From NCBI GenBank assembly GCA_963678675.1, contig OY783193.1:2425501-2489500 (forward strand): a stretch of DNA of 64,000 nt, in the 5' to 3' direction. The notes beneath the pieces were generated by a model that was given only the letters and a program-made list of their open reading frames with translations, was not told the DNA's origin and made no database searches. The stretch's first letter is position 1. Every line of letters starts with the position of its first letter. Positions 35,920 through 47,495 of this stretch are shown here, piece by piece. A program made the translations under genes and the position numbers. This stretch comes from Xiphydria camelus. Taxonomy: Eukaryota; Arthropoda; Insecta; Hymenoptera; Xiphydriidae.

Positions 35920-36504
35920 AGTATTATGGTCACTCTCCAAAGTGATCGTTGAGTGTCCGTAAAAAAAGTCATCAAGAAACTATGATTTATAATTGAAAAT
36001 TCTATTTGTGAATTATAAAATTTATGATCATAAGAATTGGTCGATTATTTTGATTATTTTTCACTCGTTTCAAACGTTTGAGTGTATCGTGGGGGGGAAA
36101 CGAGATTTGTGTGAAATGCACGCTTGAACCCACTCCACTGACGCGACGTTGCCGCATCTACTCGACACGCTATTTCCGAACACCGAGACGCAGAAATTAG
36201 TTATAACTAAAGTATCAAACGGTCAATAATTTTCATCAATGGTTGTAAATTTTTGTTTTTTTTTTCCCCCGTTTTTTGGTATTTTTTTTTATATTTTAAT
36301 CTTGGATCTTATAATACAAACACCGAAAATTGTGATTTGCCCATAAGTTCTCTGGGTTATTTCCTACTTGGTAATTAATTTTTATCAAACATACTAAACG
36401 GTCAATCTACCACAAATTGCACCAGGAGGTTTCTATTGATATTAACTTGCACACAAAATTATTTCATATTTTAATCTTGGAAATCGATTCGTGACCGTAC
36501 TACT
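35920..36504 (-). mobile_element. TTAA-flanked element, short copy (585 bp)
   Basis: TTAA at 35916-35919 and 36505-36508. It is the complement of 29369-30052 along nearly its full length (shared words include AAACCTCCTGGTGCAATTTG and AAATAATCAAAATAATCGAC), but lacks about 105 bases after ACACTCAAACGTTTGA. The left tip has one change (AGTATTATGGTCAC). Each copy keeps TTAA at both ends, so each inserted independently. Confidence 0.9.
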
Positions 36505-38555
36505 TTAACAGCGAACCGCACGGCGCGCTCTCGTTGTCTCCCGTTGATACCACGTGTGTGCCAACGATTTACCTCACTATACATTATACATGCGGTACGG
36601 GTTTTGTACCTATACGCTCCACTTTGTGGCAGACTGTTATTTTAGATCATGGAACGCTCCCTCTTCCCCTGCCTCTCCTCCTCTTCCTCCGTTTAAGGCA
36701 CGCAACCACTTTCTATTCCGGAGAGCCCGAGATTGCTCTCGATCGAACAGACGGTGAAACGATTCGGATTTTTCGTCCAAATCGCTCTCTATGCACACGT
36801 GTCCATATGGTACCCGTATATATATCCTCCCTTCCCTCTTATATCGATTATATAGAACATATTCCAGCGGACGAATCGACGTTGATCGATCGACGATGCC
36901 GAGGACGAATTCCGAGATAAACGCGACCGTCGCGATCGTTGGACGTGTTCAACGCTGTACCCAACCGCGAATCCGAGATGCGTAGATCTCGCGCGCGAAA
37001 GCTCCACTTCGTACTCGGCGCGCACGACCCACACACCCTTCGCGCACCAATTAGTCGAAGATCGCGAGATCGTAAATAATCCCAATTAAGTGAGCAAAGT
37101 TTAATTAAATCTTGTTAATAGGCTTAAGAAAGCCGCCCTTAATTGAGGGGAATGGATAAATATAATAAGAAGGGATTCGAGGGAAGAGGGCGTTTCGAGG
37201 GGTGTCGGTAGATCAGGGACGACGGGGAAGGGCGGAGAAGGAGAAATGCGTTCCCCGCTGCTATCGCGGGGATCAATGAGCCAGAGATTGGCGGAGGACG
37301 CGGTGCTTCGGAAATAAAGGGTAGATAGTGTTTTCGAGAGAGAGGGAGAGCGCGGCGACTAAGTGAATTTCGCACAGAAATCTATATTAGGGCAAGTTTC
37401 ACGGGGGTTTGTATCGCTGCAATCATGGCACGAGTAGAGAACCCATTTCTTTGACCTCCCCCTCATTTCCCCCTCTCTTCATGCACGGGGCAAGAAGAGA
37501 AAATAGTTATTTATCCAAACGCCGCAAAAGGTTGCGCCGCGCGTAACGATCTCACCGCGAGGTCCCGCGCGAGTTTAATTGGGAAACGAAGAAAGCTGCA
37601 GCTGTTGCCGATTGCTATAAGGCTCGCAGATCGAGTGATCTATCGATCGAGGCTAACGACGCTGTCACGTGGGCAGATATACGCCCTCGAAGTAAGTATA
37701 TTTCGCGAGACCCGTTTCGGATGCATCGCTTCGATTCAAATCGAAGTGAAGCTGAGACAAAAATTAGTTTTCGCTCGACATTGACCACCCTTTTATATTT
37801 TAATCTCCGCTTCGAATCTGACTCGAGCGTTAATCATCATCGCTCACTTTCGATCGGATCGACGTCCAGAAGGATCGATCGGGGACGATTCAGCGCGGGG
37901 GGGGGGGGGGATAGACGATTCATGAATATACATCGGCGCTCCTCGAACGATCGATTTATTAAGCAATTTAACCGCCGCGAAATGACTTCTCGAACTAGTT
38001 TAATAACCGAGCGCGCGTGGCTGCGTGAAAAGGAACGAATCGCAGCCGGCCGCTGGGGTAATTCGTAATCTTCTTCGATGTATATCGTGTGTAGGAAGTG
38101 CATTTTGCTCGGTTTTTAACGATTTATTTCTCCGTGCGTTTATACCCGCGCTTTATAGCTCGTCGTAATTTTTTGTTTCGTCGGTATAAGCGATCGAGGC
38201 GACGAAAAAATATTGGTTGGCGCATATTTCTACGGCGGATATAAGAAGTATTACGTGAGATATATACGACGCGGTAGGCACGTTCGAGATATTACGTCTC
38301 GTAACGATTACTCGCATTTGCATTTGGATTCGAGAGCAAAAGGTAATAAGAGCTGTTACGGGTGGCGAGAACTCGCGTGGCTCTCGCGCATTAATCACTC
38401 GGTAGTCGATTCGAGTTCTTTAAATAGCTGCCAAGCGTGTTCTCTTTTAATTCGCCCGGCGAACGGCGATTTTTTTTCGAAGAATCGACTATCGACTTCC
38501 GCTTCGGTTTCGAACGCGTGATCGATATGCTCGGCGATGGAAAATTGAGAGTGTA
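36505..38555. other. No gene recognised
   Basis: CG-rich unique sequence with a G run at 37897-37910. Frames such as 36534-36920 plus and 37721-38068 plus overlap opposite-strand frames and lack domains. Confidence 0.45.
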
Positions 38556-38844
38556 CACTGAGAGAAATAATTGCTAGCGGCCCAAAAATGTATTTTTTTT
38601 TTCAATGAAAAACATGGTATAATTTTAGGATCGAGCCATGGTTTTTTTCGTGCAAGAAAACATTTGATAAGTTCGAGCAATTGTTCTTTTCTACGCGCAG
38701 AAAGAATTTCTCGTTCCAACGAAGGTACTCTTGAGAATGAAGAATATAAATTCTTCGACCAAGAATCTGTTCTTAAAAATTTATAAGATCGTGTGTTTCT
38801 CATTCAAGACATTTTTCTTACGCTAACAATTATTTCTCTCAGCG
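38556..38844 (+). mobile_element. CACTGAG family V, copy 1
   Basis: Starts CACTGAGAGAAATAATTGCT and ends ATTATTTCTCTCAGCG, TA on both sides. Distinctive interior: TTTTAGGATCGAGCCATGG, then T-rich, then AGAATATAAATTCTTCGACC. Copy 2 at 45978-46269 follows the same order with about the same length (289 and 292 bases). Non-coding. Confidence 0.88.
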
Positions 38845-39161
38845 TATCGACCGAGTCAGTCGTCTCTCCCGAATGCGGTTATACTTCAGGTGCGACCGCG
38901 TATCATGTGCCTATGTTGCATACCCATATACGCGCGTGTATTATTTTTGCCGTTTTAATCGCCGCTAATTACGACGATTAACGTCTGGAAACGGCAGCAA
39001 GGCGTGCTTCCGGTAATTTAGGCCGGAAGCGGTGAATGTACGAAACGAATCTCGATCTCGCGATCGATATGGAAAACGCGAGTGCGATTCCGGGGGATTT
39101 TTTATCATTTGCTCTCTCTCTAATCGTATCTAGAGTCGATCCGCGCGAACGACATAAACCG

Positions 39162-39532
39162 CACTGAAAGAAAAACTTAGTCAAAATGACAAACCGCATC
39201 TGGACAAACGAGCTTAATTATTCTAACCAAAATACTAGTAAGTTGATCCAAATATTTAGTTATTCCAACTACATGTTTAGGATCGAGCCATGATTTTCTT
39301 CGTGCGAGAAAATATTTCACAGGCTCGAGTAATTGTTTTTTTTTTCGCTCTTGAATTAAGAATATATATTCGTCGACAAAGGATCCAAGTTATTCTAACG
39401 AGAAAATGGTCAGTCTAACCAGACACAGACGGAGGATCGATATTTCACCAAACGGTTTGGTGTTATGGTCTCCAGGATTCTAGTTTGACTCTGACCAGCT
39501 CTCTTTCTTTCTCGAAAAGAGTTTTCCCAGTG
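39162..39532 (+). mobile_element. CACTGAG family W, copy 2, mosaic with family V
   Basis: Ends match family W (left CACTGAAAGAAAAACTTAGT; right GGTCTCCAGGATTCTAGTTT ... CAGTG), with CG directly outside both ends. The centre (39279-39386) is instead family V sequence (TAGGATCGAGCCATGATTTT, CTTGAATTAAGAATATATAT), absent from W copies at 30796 and 53609. A V copy lies 320 bases upstream in the same orientation. Confidence 0.88.
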
Positions 39533-42093
39533 CGAAATAATCCTCGACGACTGACAAATCGAAGGACCTTTGGCGCCAAATCGACCTGGAAACCGAAACA
39601 GGCGCGCGCGCGCAACCCGGTCTCACCTCATTCCCCCTTATATGTTACTCGCTCGCATCCCCCCCCTCCCTCGACCACTAAACGTTTATCGGCATTGATT
39701 TACGATCATCGCGTCGAACGATCGCGCACGCGTGTCCGGGTGAAGCCACGTTGCGCGCGTACCCGCACGCGTATCGCGACCGTAACGACGTTCCCACACC
39801 GCGTCACTCGCGCTCGCTCGGAAGTTAAAACGGAAGCTCTCTCTCGGCGGCGATATTGTGACGAGTTTTAATTCCACATTAATCATCCGTCCTTTTAATT
39901 GACAGGAAGCCGGGCGTAATATAAATTAGTGCTTAAAATACGATCGCATAAAATCAAATGTAATCTCACCTCTATTCGAACGGCGCGTATAAAACGATGA
40001 TTGATGTACCGAACGATCAGTTTCGGAGCAGTCGATGTGTATGCGCGCGCACGGGATGATGAAAGCGTTCTCCGTCTCGCTCCCGCCTGCCTCTTCTCCG
40101 CGCGCGCGCGACCCTCCTCGATCCCTCCCGGCCGGAGTTACAGGTGCGCGGTACATATAGAGTTGCGCGCGCGAGAGTACATATTCACAACGGCCAGGTA
40201 TTTCGTGCGGGCGGACCCATTAGCGTTAATTTCTTCCTTTTGTGAAAGTTGTTAAAAACTCTCGGGAGAAGGTACACGCGGAGCGGTGTGTACCGATTGT
40301 CGGGATGTGTGTAGCCGCGCGTATGTAGGATAAAAAGCGGAAAGAAAGGCCGTTTCGGAAGGGCGCGAAAGGTAAGGAGGAACGATGAAACGAAGAAGAG
40401 AGGGGTCCTGTTATACAATGTAACGTGTCTACTCTAAACGCGATGAGTTCAAAAGTTTCGCTGAGTCATATACCTACGCGGACGTGCGCGCGGGGTCGCC
40501 ACTTCCTCCCGCTACGTGTTTATGTTAAGGTTGTACACCCGAGACAATACACGTAAAAATTTTGAACGCTCTGGGTTAGCGTTACGCTCGGTAAAGGTCA
40601 GAGTCAGTAAAAGGTCCGAGTTGAAGCAAACAATTTTGGTGAGGTACAGTCTCGTTCTGTCCATGCACACCTAAAAGTACAATACATGAATACGTACGCA
40701 TACAAGTAACGCCGGATGGTGGCGACCGTGGCAGCCGCGCGCAGTCTGCCTCTCTCGGGTTCTATTCAACCTCTTCGTTTGCTCCCTAACCTCGTTTAGG
40801 CTGTGCTCTGTGTTCTGTTGCCAAGTTGGCGCTCTCAAATCAGTCGTCCCGGCCATTGAGCAAAATAAATGAACTTTCACTAATTATTTCTCGATAACCA
40901 AACGGTCAATTATTTTCGTTTTTTTTTGCTTTATTCATTGATACTTTTTCTACACTATATGTTTCATTTCATTGAAAAATGTCGAGCCGTTGATTTAAAA
41001 AAAAAATTAAAATATAGATGAAGTCCCAGCTAAACACATGTAAATTTAATTATTTTCAAAAATTTATAACTAAAGTTTGAGACGGTCAATCGTCGTCGGG
41101 TTTCGCTCATTTTGTAGTTCATTTTTTGAACTATTCAACATAAAAATTTTTCAAAAATACGTCGAAGTGACCAGTCACGGGTGTACAACCTTAATCTCGT
41201 TCGAACGCGGAAGAATCGAGTTGCCGTATAATTTTCCCGCGGAGATGGCGTCCGTTTCTGGGTCGATTTGTTTAAATTTTTTCGAAATTGGAGGAATCAT
41301 CGATCTAGCGATCAGCGGCGATGATTGAAAATTTTCTCCAGCGACGAACGAACGAGAGGTCCTGATGAAAGTCGTGTATCGGGAAAAAACATTTTCCTGG
41401 TACAAGAGACTCGAGAGTTTGGACATTGCGCGGACGAGACGCGCGCGGAAAATGTGAATGTCGCTATTTTTTATCGCGGAGAATGGTAACGCGACTTTTT
41501 ACGACGCGTATATATTCCCGAGGTCGCGCATGGCTTTATGCCAGTCGTAAAGCGTAGCTTTTCTTGTTCTCTCTCTCTCTCTCTCTCTCTCTCTTTTCTG
41601 TCTCTCTTTCTTTCGTTTCTCGCTGCTTTTTCCGTCGATTTTCTTCCGCTTTGACGCACATCAAATCTACCGTCGTAAATAATGAATGCGCACCTCGTGT
41701 TTTACGCGCTCAACTGTATATCGCGCGGATAGACCATTCCGCAGCGTTTCTCGAAATTTTGGAACGAACGTTTCGGGAAGACCCACTAAATTGGGCGAGC
41801 TCGTTCGATCGAGGATTTGGGTTTAATTAATTTCGAAATGTATGACGGTGGGTGCGCGCAATTGCTTCATCGCCGCGCAATTAATTCACTATTACTCGAA
41901 ACGTCAGTGGAAGAGGAAGAAAGACAGCTTCTCGCCGCAGGGGCGAGAAGTTGCTTCTGCGATCGAAAGATTCCCCTGGCGACGCATTGAATGTTAATGC
42001 TCTTCGAAACTTCATTATATTAGCTTGGCCAGGAATTCGACCCAACCCGACGCCGTTCGTTAATCAATCCTTAATTAGTTCGGAACTGTCATT
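39533..42093. other. No gene recognised; one decayed TTAA-element-like patch
   Basis: 40880-41100 is A/T-rich and contains AAACGGTCAATTATTTTC and TTATAACTAAAGTTTGAGAC with GGTCAATC, echoing the interior of the 29369/35920 family (TTATAACTAAAGTATCAAAC, CGGTCAATAATTTTCATC). It is probably a decayed fragment. (TC) run at 41568-41594. Other frames lack domains. Confidence 0.4.
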
Positions 42094-42120
42094 ATGGCGA
42101 GTACCGGTACGAGCTTCAAG
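42094..42120 (+). other. Possible nine-codon first coding exon with consensus donor
   Basis: ATG at 42094 opens MASTGTSFK and is followed at once by AAG|GTGAGT, a consensus splice donor. No overlapping repeat is seen in 41830-42130. The sequence is too short to identify a gene and could arise by chance in CG-rich DNA. If real it would start a + strand transcript reading toward the recursive-splice-like site at 45392. Confidence 0.22.
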
Positions 42121-42369
42121 GTGAGTGAACTCGGAAGACCTCGCAGGAGCCACGAAGTGTGGGCCCTTGCTCTCCTTCCCCCAGTTGGTTCAACTCGGCT
42201 CGAAATCTGCTCTGCATTGAGGCTGTTCTGCTTTCTGAGCCATTCGAGTCGACTTGGCTGATGAGCTCAGTTTAGTTCACTCAGCTGTGCCGATACGAAT
42301 GATCCTTATAATACTCGACATTGGTATTTTCGAAATATCTGAAATCAATCGCTCGAACACCCTATCTCG

Positions 42370-42740
42370 TGTATTTTTTTTCGCGCTGATTACGAAAAGC
42401 ACGGTTGTTTGGTTTATTTCTCATAGGAAATATGGTATACCGAGTATTTTATGTATAAGGAAATTTTTTTCTTTGTTTTTTTATAGAAAATCATCGATAT
42501 CTTGATGTTTCCTCTAAAATTTGCTCGATATTCCTGCGACTTTCGGAATCAACACGGAAAGATACACGAGAGAGGCTCAAGTCGAGAATTCTATTCCAGA
42601 GATGTCGATTTTTTTGAAAAATTGGAAAAAAGTCTTCTGTATTTTTTACGCTCATATGAAAATCACGTTCACTATATTGACATCTGTAAAATATGTTCCA
42701 TCGATATTTTGATGGAAGTATGGTCCAATTTGCTTCTATG
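42370..42740. repeat. Decayed dispersed repeat related to 2241-2420 and 20449-20791
   Basis: TTCGCGCTGATTACGAAAA at 42380-42398 matches both tips of the 2241 element. ATCATCGATATCTTGATG (about 42489) and CATCGATATTTTGATGGAAG (about 42700) match words in the 20449 repeat. Flanking sequence is A/T-rich and non-coding. It is an old family without clear ends. Confidence 0.5.
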
Positions 42741-43380
42741 GTATATAAAATGCGTTCCGTTTTGTGAATGAATAACAAGATCAACGAACACGATCCGCTC
42801 CGATCGGAAGCTGCGGAAAATGTTGGAATATCTGGGGATATATTTCTCGACGAATTACGACCATACCCGCGACCGGCGAACATTCGTCATGAAAGTTCTC
42901 TCCCCCTCCTTCCCTCCCTCCTTTACTCGATCCCCCTTTCACCCCACTGTCCGCTTCCACCCCACCTTTTCTCTTCGTCCCTGTAACTGTGGGTTTTCGG
43001 GATTTTCACGGGACATAATGGGACTTTTAACTTTTACCCCGATCGTAAATTAACCGACCGGCTAAATTGGACATGAATTTCGCATGAGACGCGTTCCATT
43101 ATTCAAACCCAGACTCGGCTCGACATCGGGAGGAAAGGCGGCCCTCCGCCTCCCGACGAGAGACCAAAGTTACATTCATAACGTGTCGTCTAGTGCAACG
43201 CGGATACCTTTGTCGGCGAGGCGAGCCGAGAGCTCGTCGGACGAGGAGAGGAACGACGGATGGTTCCGGTGCATCGCGGAATCAACCTCTGTTAATAGGG
43301 AGGGGGATGAAAATCGTTCGTGCTTTCACGACGAAACCATGATTGGAAGGGCCATGCGAAGCTTTGCAACGTACGTTGTA
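42741..43380. other. No gene recognised
   Basis: Mixed sequence with a C/T-rich tract (42898-42980). The 43084-43395 plus frame has no domain and runs into the following MITE. Confidence 0.45.
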
Positions 43381-43615
43381 CGCGAAGAAAATTGAATAGT
43401 AATGATTACCAATCGGAATGTTAAATAGGTGAGAGCTTCGACAATATCGTGTTGAATAATTCGCAGCATAGTAATGACAAGCATTCGTACAGTAATGATT
43501 ACCACTTCAATAATGATGATTACTGCACTGCGCAGATTATTCAACACGATATCGTCGAAGCTGTCACCTGTTTATTATTTTGACCGGTTGTAGTTACTGT
43601 TCAATTTTCTCCGCG
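43381..43615. mobile_element. Palindromic MITE, CGCG(A/G)AGAAAATTG tips
   Basis: TA at 43379-43380 and 43616-43617; left CGCGAAGAAAATTGAATAGT, right complement CGCGGAGAAAATTGAACAGT. Arms also share AGCTTCGACAATATCGTGTT then GAATAAT. The centre holds GTAATGATTACC-like palindromes. Non-coding; TA duplication points to Tc1/mariner type. Confidence 0.88.
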
Positions 43616-44882
43616 TAACGCCAGATTGCCGGATACGCGATCGAAGAAATGCCATTATTCGTCACGGTGTTCAAAATTATTTTGTAACCCTAACTCGCCT
43701 GCGATGTGGTCTCTCGAGTCCATAGTCATATAAACTACTAAAGGAGTTGAACGACACGCGCGCGAGGTCATCGAGCAGACAACCCGATATAGAAGAGAGG
43801 TTCAATTTCTAATTGGGCTAACAACTGGAACGTCAACTCGAATCAGTTCTCAATTGGTTCTCGGTTGGCACGGGAAATAAACTTTCTCAGCGGCCAACCG
43901 AAAATTAAATCAGCAGTCCGTTATTCGAGTCAGTATCTCGATCATCAAGATTTATTCATGTCATTTGGTATTCCCGGCTCCGCCGTCATATCTCTTCCGC
44001 CTTATCGAATCTCCTTATTCATTGGGTGGAGTTTGTTCATGCTTTATTGTTCGGCTTGAAATCGCGCGAACTCTGCCGCAATTAAGCGCCGCTTCGGTAT
44101 CGGAATGATTACGATGATGAGGATAATGACGGTATAGTCCTCGTTATTTAAAATCTCTTAAGTGCCCGTCGTTGAGCGCCCCAGAAACATGGGCCTAGAA
44201 TTTCCACTCGACATTTCTAATGCGTGCCTCGAGATGCACGCCGCACATTACGGATACAAATTGCGGGTTACGGGCCCAACGTGAGATCAGGTTAAACACG
44301 GGTTTGGAAGGTAGACGAAGGAAGGTCTGTCGAAATCTCATCATCGAGCCGTCCGTCAAACCAATTTCTAACGTACGCGCGGAACGCTCGCAATTGGAAA
44401 AGAATTACGCGCGGGACGCGGTTACACAATTGAATACCGCGATGAGCTATGCGTGAAGCGCTATTACACACTTTGGAGCGCGAAGCTGGGGCGGAAGAAG
44501 GATGAAGGGGAGGGGAAAAAATCGAGATCCTCCGTCTAATAAAAGAGTGTGCACCCCTTTGTGTGACCGCGGAGCGCCGAGGGACGAAGGCTCGATATCG
44601 ATTTTCGCGATCGCCCCACAGCGCACGGTCAAATCCGTACCTCGAACTCGTCCGATGGCTTTTAACCCGGACGAGTGAGATGGCCGCGATAGGTGCTAAT
44701 GAGGGAATCGAGCAACATTGCGCATCACGCCGCGATAAACTCCGCTCGACGAGCGCGGTGATCCCTTCGATTCGAAACGACGGTGAGGTCTTTGACCGAG
44801 TCGTTTTTGTAATATTTAAATCGCCAGCGAATTAGTCAGTCTAACGCTCAAAGGCTCGAAGTTTGACGTTAGGTGTAATGTG
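43616..44882. other. No gene recognised
   Basis: Mixed CG-rich sequence. Frames 43865-44059, 44220-44456 and 44563-44835 plus lack domains. Confidence 0.45.
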
Positions 44883-45279
44883 CACAGAGAAAGAGAATTA
44901 GTTGGATCTACTGAAAATGACTCGCGGGGTTGCGAGTAATTGAAGACACAAGTGGATAAAGGTGTCATGTAACATTTTTATAAAAAATGAGATGACTCAG
45001 TGGATGAAAGTGTTACGTCCCAATGTAACTTCTGGTCAATCTTGGATAGCTCTAATGCCATTCAAAACCCAGATATTACATGGAGTAAGCTTAGTATTCC
45101 ATATGTCTACTGTATGGAATTGTGTGTTCAATTATCAATTTGTATATCAATGATATCTTTTAATACATCAATCTGATATTTCTTCCTTACAATCATGTGG
45201 AATAATAGTATGCGATTGCGAGGAAGAAATATCTAATAAAAATATGAAAAAAGATCAAAGTTAATTCTCTTTCTCTGTG
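44883..45279 (+). mobile_element. CACAGAG family U, copy 1 (long)
   Basis: Starts CACAGAGAAAGAGAATTAGT then TGGATCTACTGAAAAT and ends AATTCTCTTTCTCTGTG. Shares ATCATGTGGAATA, ATAGTATG and GATTGCGAGGAAGAAATATC with copy 2 at 48087 in the same orientation. Flanks are TG and TA. About 130 bases longer than copy 2, with the extra in the left-central part. Non-coding. Confidence 0.85.
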
Positions 45280-45364
45280 TAGAATAGAGTAAGAGAAAAA
45301 AGGCATTCCCACCGTCCTACTTGAAAATAACTCGAGAAGTACTCCTTCCAGCAGATGTATTTGA

Positions 45365-45398
45365 CCGTATCGTCTTTTTTTTCTGTTTTCAGGTAAGT
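45365..45398 (+). promoter_or_regulatory. Recursive-splice-like site: acceptor joined to donor
   Basis: TTTTTTTTCTGTTTTCAG (45375-45392) is a strong 3' splice site with an almost pure pyrimidine tract, and the very next six bases (45393-45398) are GTAAGT, a consensus 5' splice site. This juxtaposition is the form of ratchet points used in recursive splicing of long insect introns (established in Drosophila). A TTTGACC word upstream could be a branch point. No exon can be seen between the two signals. Alternatively it is a plain acceptor, or chance. Confidence 0.5.
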
Positions 45399-45977
45399 CC
45401 TCAAACGACCGACTCACCTTATCTCGAACGAATAAAAATTCGACCCTCTCGGAGAGCGAGGCACTGCACCGTGAGCCGCTATATTGCAGCAGCGCGCGCA
45501 CAGAGAGACGGTAAGTGTTTCCAGTGTGAGTCAGAGAGACTCTCACTTCTCTCTCCCTCGACACGAGATTGTGGCTTTTGATCGGAACTTGCATTAGCAT
45601 CAATTGCTTCCATCAACGCGGGTAATCATAAAGTAATAGGCGTATCTTGCGAAAGAGGTACGAAGGTGAAAAGAATCGCGGAGGGGGTGATACGTACCGG
45701 ATGATTCACAATCGAGGCATTTTCTTGCGTCAACGTATCGATTGTGAAATCGATTGGAAACATTTGAACATTGTTTCTTGTAGTTCGTTTCCGCTCGATA
45801 GTTTCGAAAGTCAGAATCACCCGCTGTTATGGTGTCTTGCGGTCGAGGAATTTTATCCGCCGTGGCGAAGTCAGGGGAAAGTTGAAGAGTTTCCTGAATT
45901 ACTCTGTTCCTTCTTTATTTGGTTTCCATGTGGACATATATAAGCGTCAGAAAAAAAACTGGTTACTTTAAACACTA
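45399..45977. other. No gene recognised
   Basis: Mixed sequence. Frames 45321-45581 plus and 45647-45943 plus have no domain. A consensus donor on the minus strand (GATAAG|GTGAGT) lies near 45410-45421 without a visible exon. Confidence 0.4.
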
Positions 45978-46269
45978 CGTTGAGAGAGAAAAAATTGTTG
46001 GCGCCAAAAATACATTTCCTCCGATCAGAAACATGTTATAATTTCAGGATCAAACCAGGATTCGCTTCGCGCAGGAAAATGTTTGATGGCCGCGAATAAT
46101 TGGTTTTTTTTTCGCGCAGGAAAAATTTCTCGACCCGACGAAGGTGTCTTTGTGTGAATTAGGAATATATATTCTTAGAGCAAGAATCTGTATTCTTAAA
46201 GATTTGCAAGGTCATATGTTCTTTGTTCAAGAATATTTTTTTTTACATTAGCAATTATTTCTCCCGCTG
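45978..46269 (+). mobile_element. CACTGAG family V, copy 2
   Basis: Starts CGTTGAGAGAGAAAAAATTG and ends GCAATTATTTCTCCCGCTG, TA on both sides (45976-45977, 46270-46271). Interior follows family V: CAAAAATACATTT, ATAATTTCAGGATCAAACCA, AATTAGGAATATATATTCTT. More diverged than copy 1. Non-coding. Confidence 0.85.
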
Positions 46270-47036
46270 TAGGGATTTCGATTTTACCAGGAGTACATAA
46301 GCACAAGAAATCGCCTTCGTTACGAATCACCCTCTGCATGTATCATAGATACGCGCATCCACCCTCCGTTACTATCTGGATATAGCGCCGCGTCGGCAGC
46401 GATTTCCCGAGAACAACGATTTCTTTTCGATCCTCGCGAAAGATCCGACGAGCGCTCGAGCACGATCGAGATCGCAGATTCAAATATGAATGTGCCCGTG
46501 GCGAATACACGCGGGGAGAGTGCAGGTGCGGAAAACGTGCTTGCGCATTTTTTTCCTTCTCCCTTCCGGAGTCTCATACCGCGTCTGGCAAAGATTCAAC
46601 CCTCTACAATACATATTTCTCTCTTATTTAATCGCAAATTCAACAAGTCCCGCGATCGGGAATTTTTAATTATACGATTTCTCCCTCTCCCCGCGCAATA
46701 ATATCGAGCACTCTCCGTCCCACTTTTAATCAGGAGTCCCCGTATGGAGGAAATTGGATTCCTGTCCGGTGACGAGCAAATTATACGTTAGATAAACGAT
46801 ATAACGGACGGGAGAACAGGGGGGAGAAAAGCGCGACGTGGCGCAATAAGGAACGTAACGCCTTCGACGACGAGGAACGGCGCGTTGTATTCGCACGGCT
46901 CACGACGCTCATTCCATTAATTATATTTAACGAAAGGAAGCGAAGAGAGTACCGAGTTTCTTGCCGCGTCGAGCATTTCTGAACTCGCCTCGTAACCCAC
47001 ACGTATAAAGTGGGCGGCGTATCACTGAAACTTTAA
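46270..47036. other. No gene recognised
   Basis: CG-rich mixed sequence; chance frames only. Confidence 0.45.
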
Positions 47037-47255
47037 CCTCTTCAGGGACGATTTTTTTGTGGCGAGAAAAAGATGAGTATGTTTTTTTTTCTTTTGCGAT
47101 TTATTCATTTTACGTTAATGGGAATTTTTGCATCTCTGATTGGGGGATTCTGTAGTGAGTAAGTTGTTGTCGGGTTTTTGTTCTAGTTATTATTGACGGT
47201 GGCTATAATTGTGGAAAACTAAACGTCCATATATGTGGCCAAGGGCGTGAAGAGG
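47037..47255. mobile_element. TTAA-flanked MITE, CCTCTTCA tips
   Basis: TTAA at 47033-47036 and 47256-47259; left CCTCTTCAGGGACG, right complement CCTCTTCACGCCCTTGG. The rest is T-rich and non-coding. TTAA duplication with a CC-starting tip fits piggyBac-type non-autonomous elements well. Confidence 0.82.
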
Positions 47256-47298
47256 TTAACTTACAGTCGGCTCTGGCCGCGCAACGGTCAGCCAGTTG

Positions 47299-47495
47299 CA
47301 CTGAGAAAAAAAAAGATTAAAAATTATTCTGCCAGAAGGATAATTTGAGTACCTACGAAAGGTAAAGTGGATCGAAAATTATTCTAAGGAAGGTTAAATT
47401 TTATACCCTGGAAGGATCATTTTTGATCTGTTTTACCTTTCGTACTCAGATTATCCTTCTAACGGAATACATTTTAATCTTTTTTCTTCTCAGTG
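47299..47495. mobile_element. CACTGAG palindromic MITE, copy B of three
   Basis: Same family as 24296-24489 (starts CACTGAGAAAAAAAAAGATT, shares GTACGAAAGGTAAAG arms with a small insertion near 47353). TG is found directly outside both ends, not TA. It lies 40 bases after the TTAA element at 47037. Confidence 0.93.

Noticed and set aside
45399..45421. Minus-strand GATAAG|GTGAGT donor
   Set aside because: Consensus donors occur by chance; no open exon or acceptor lies beside it.
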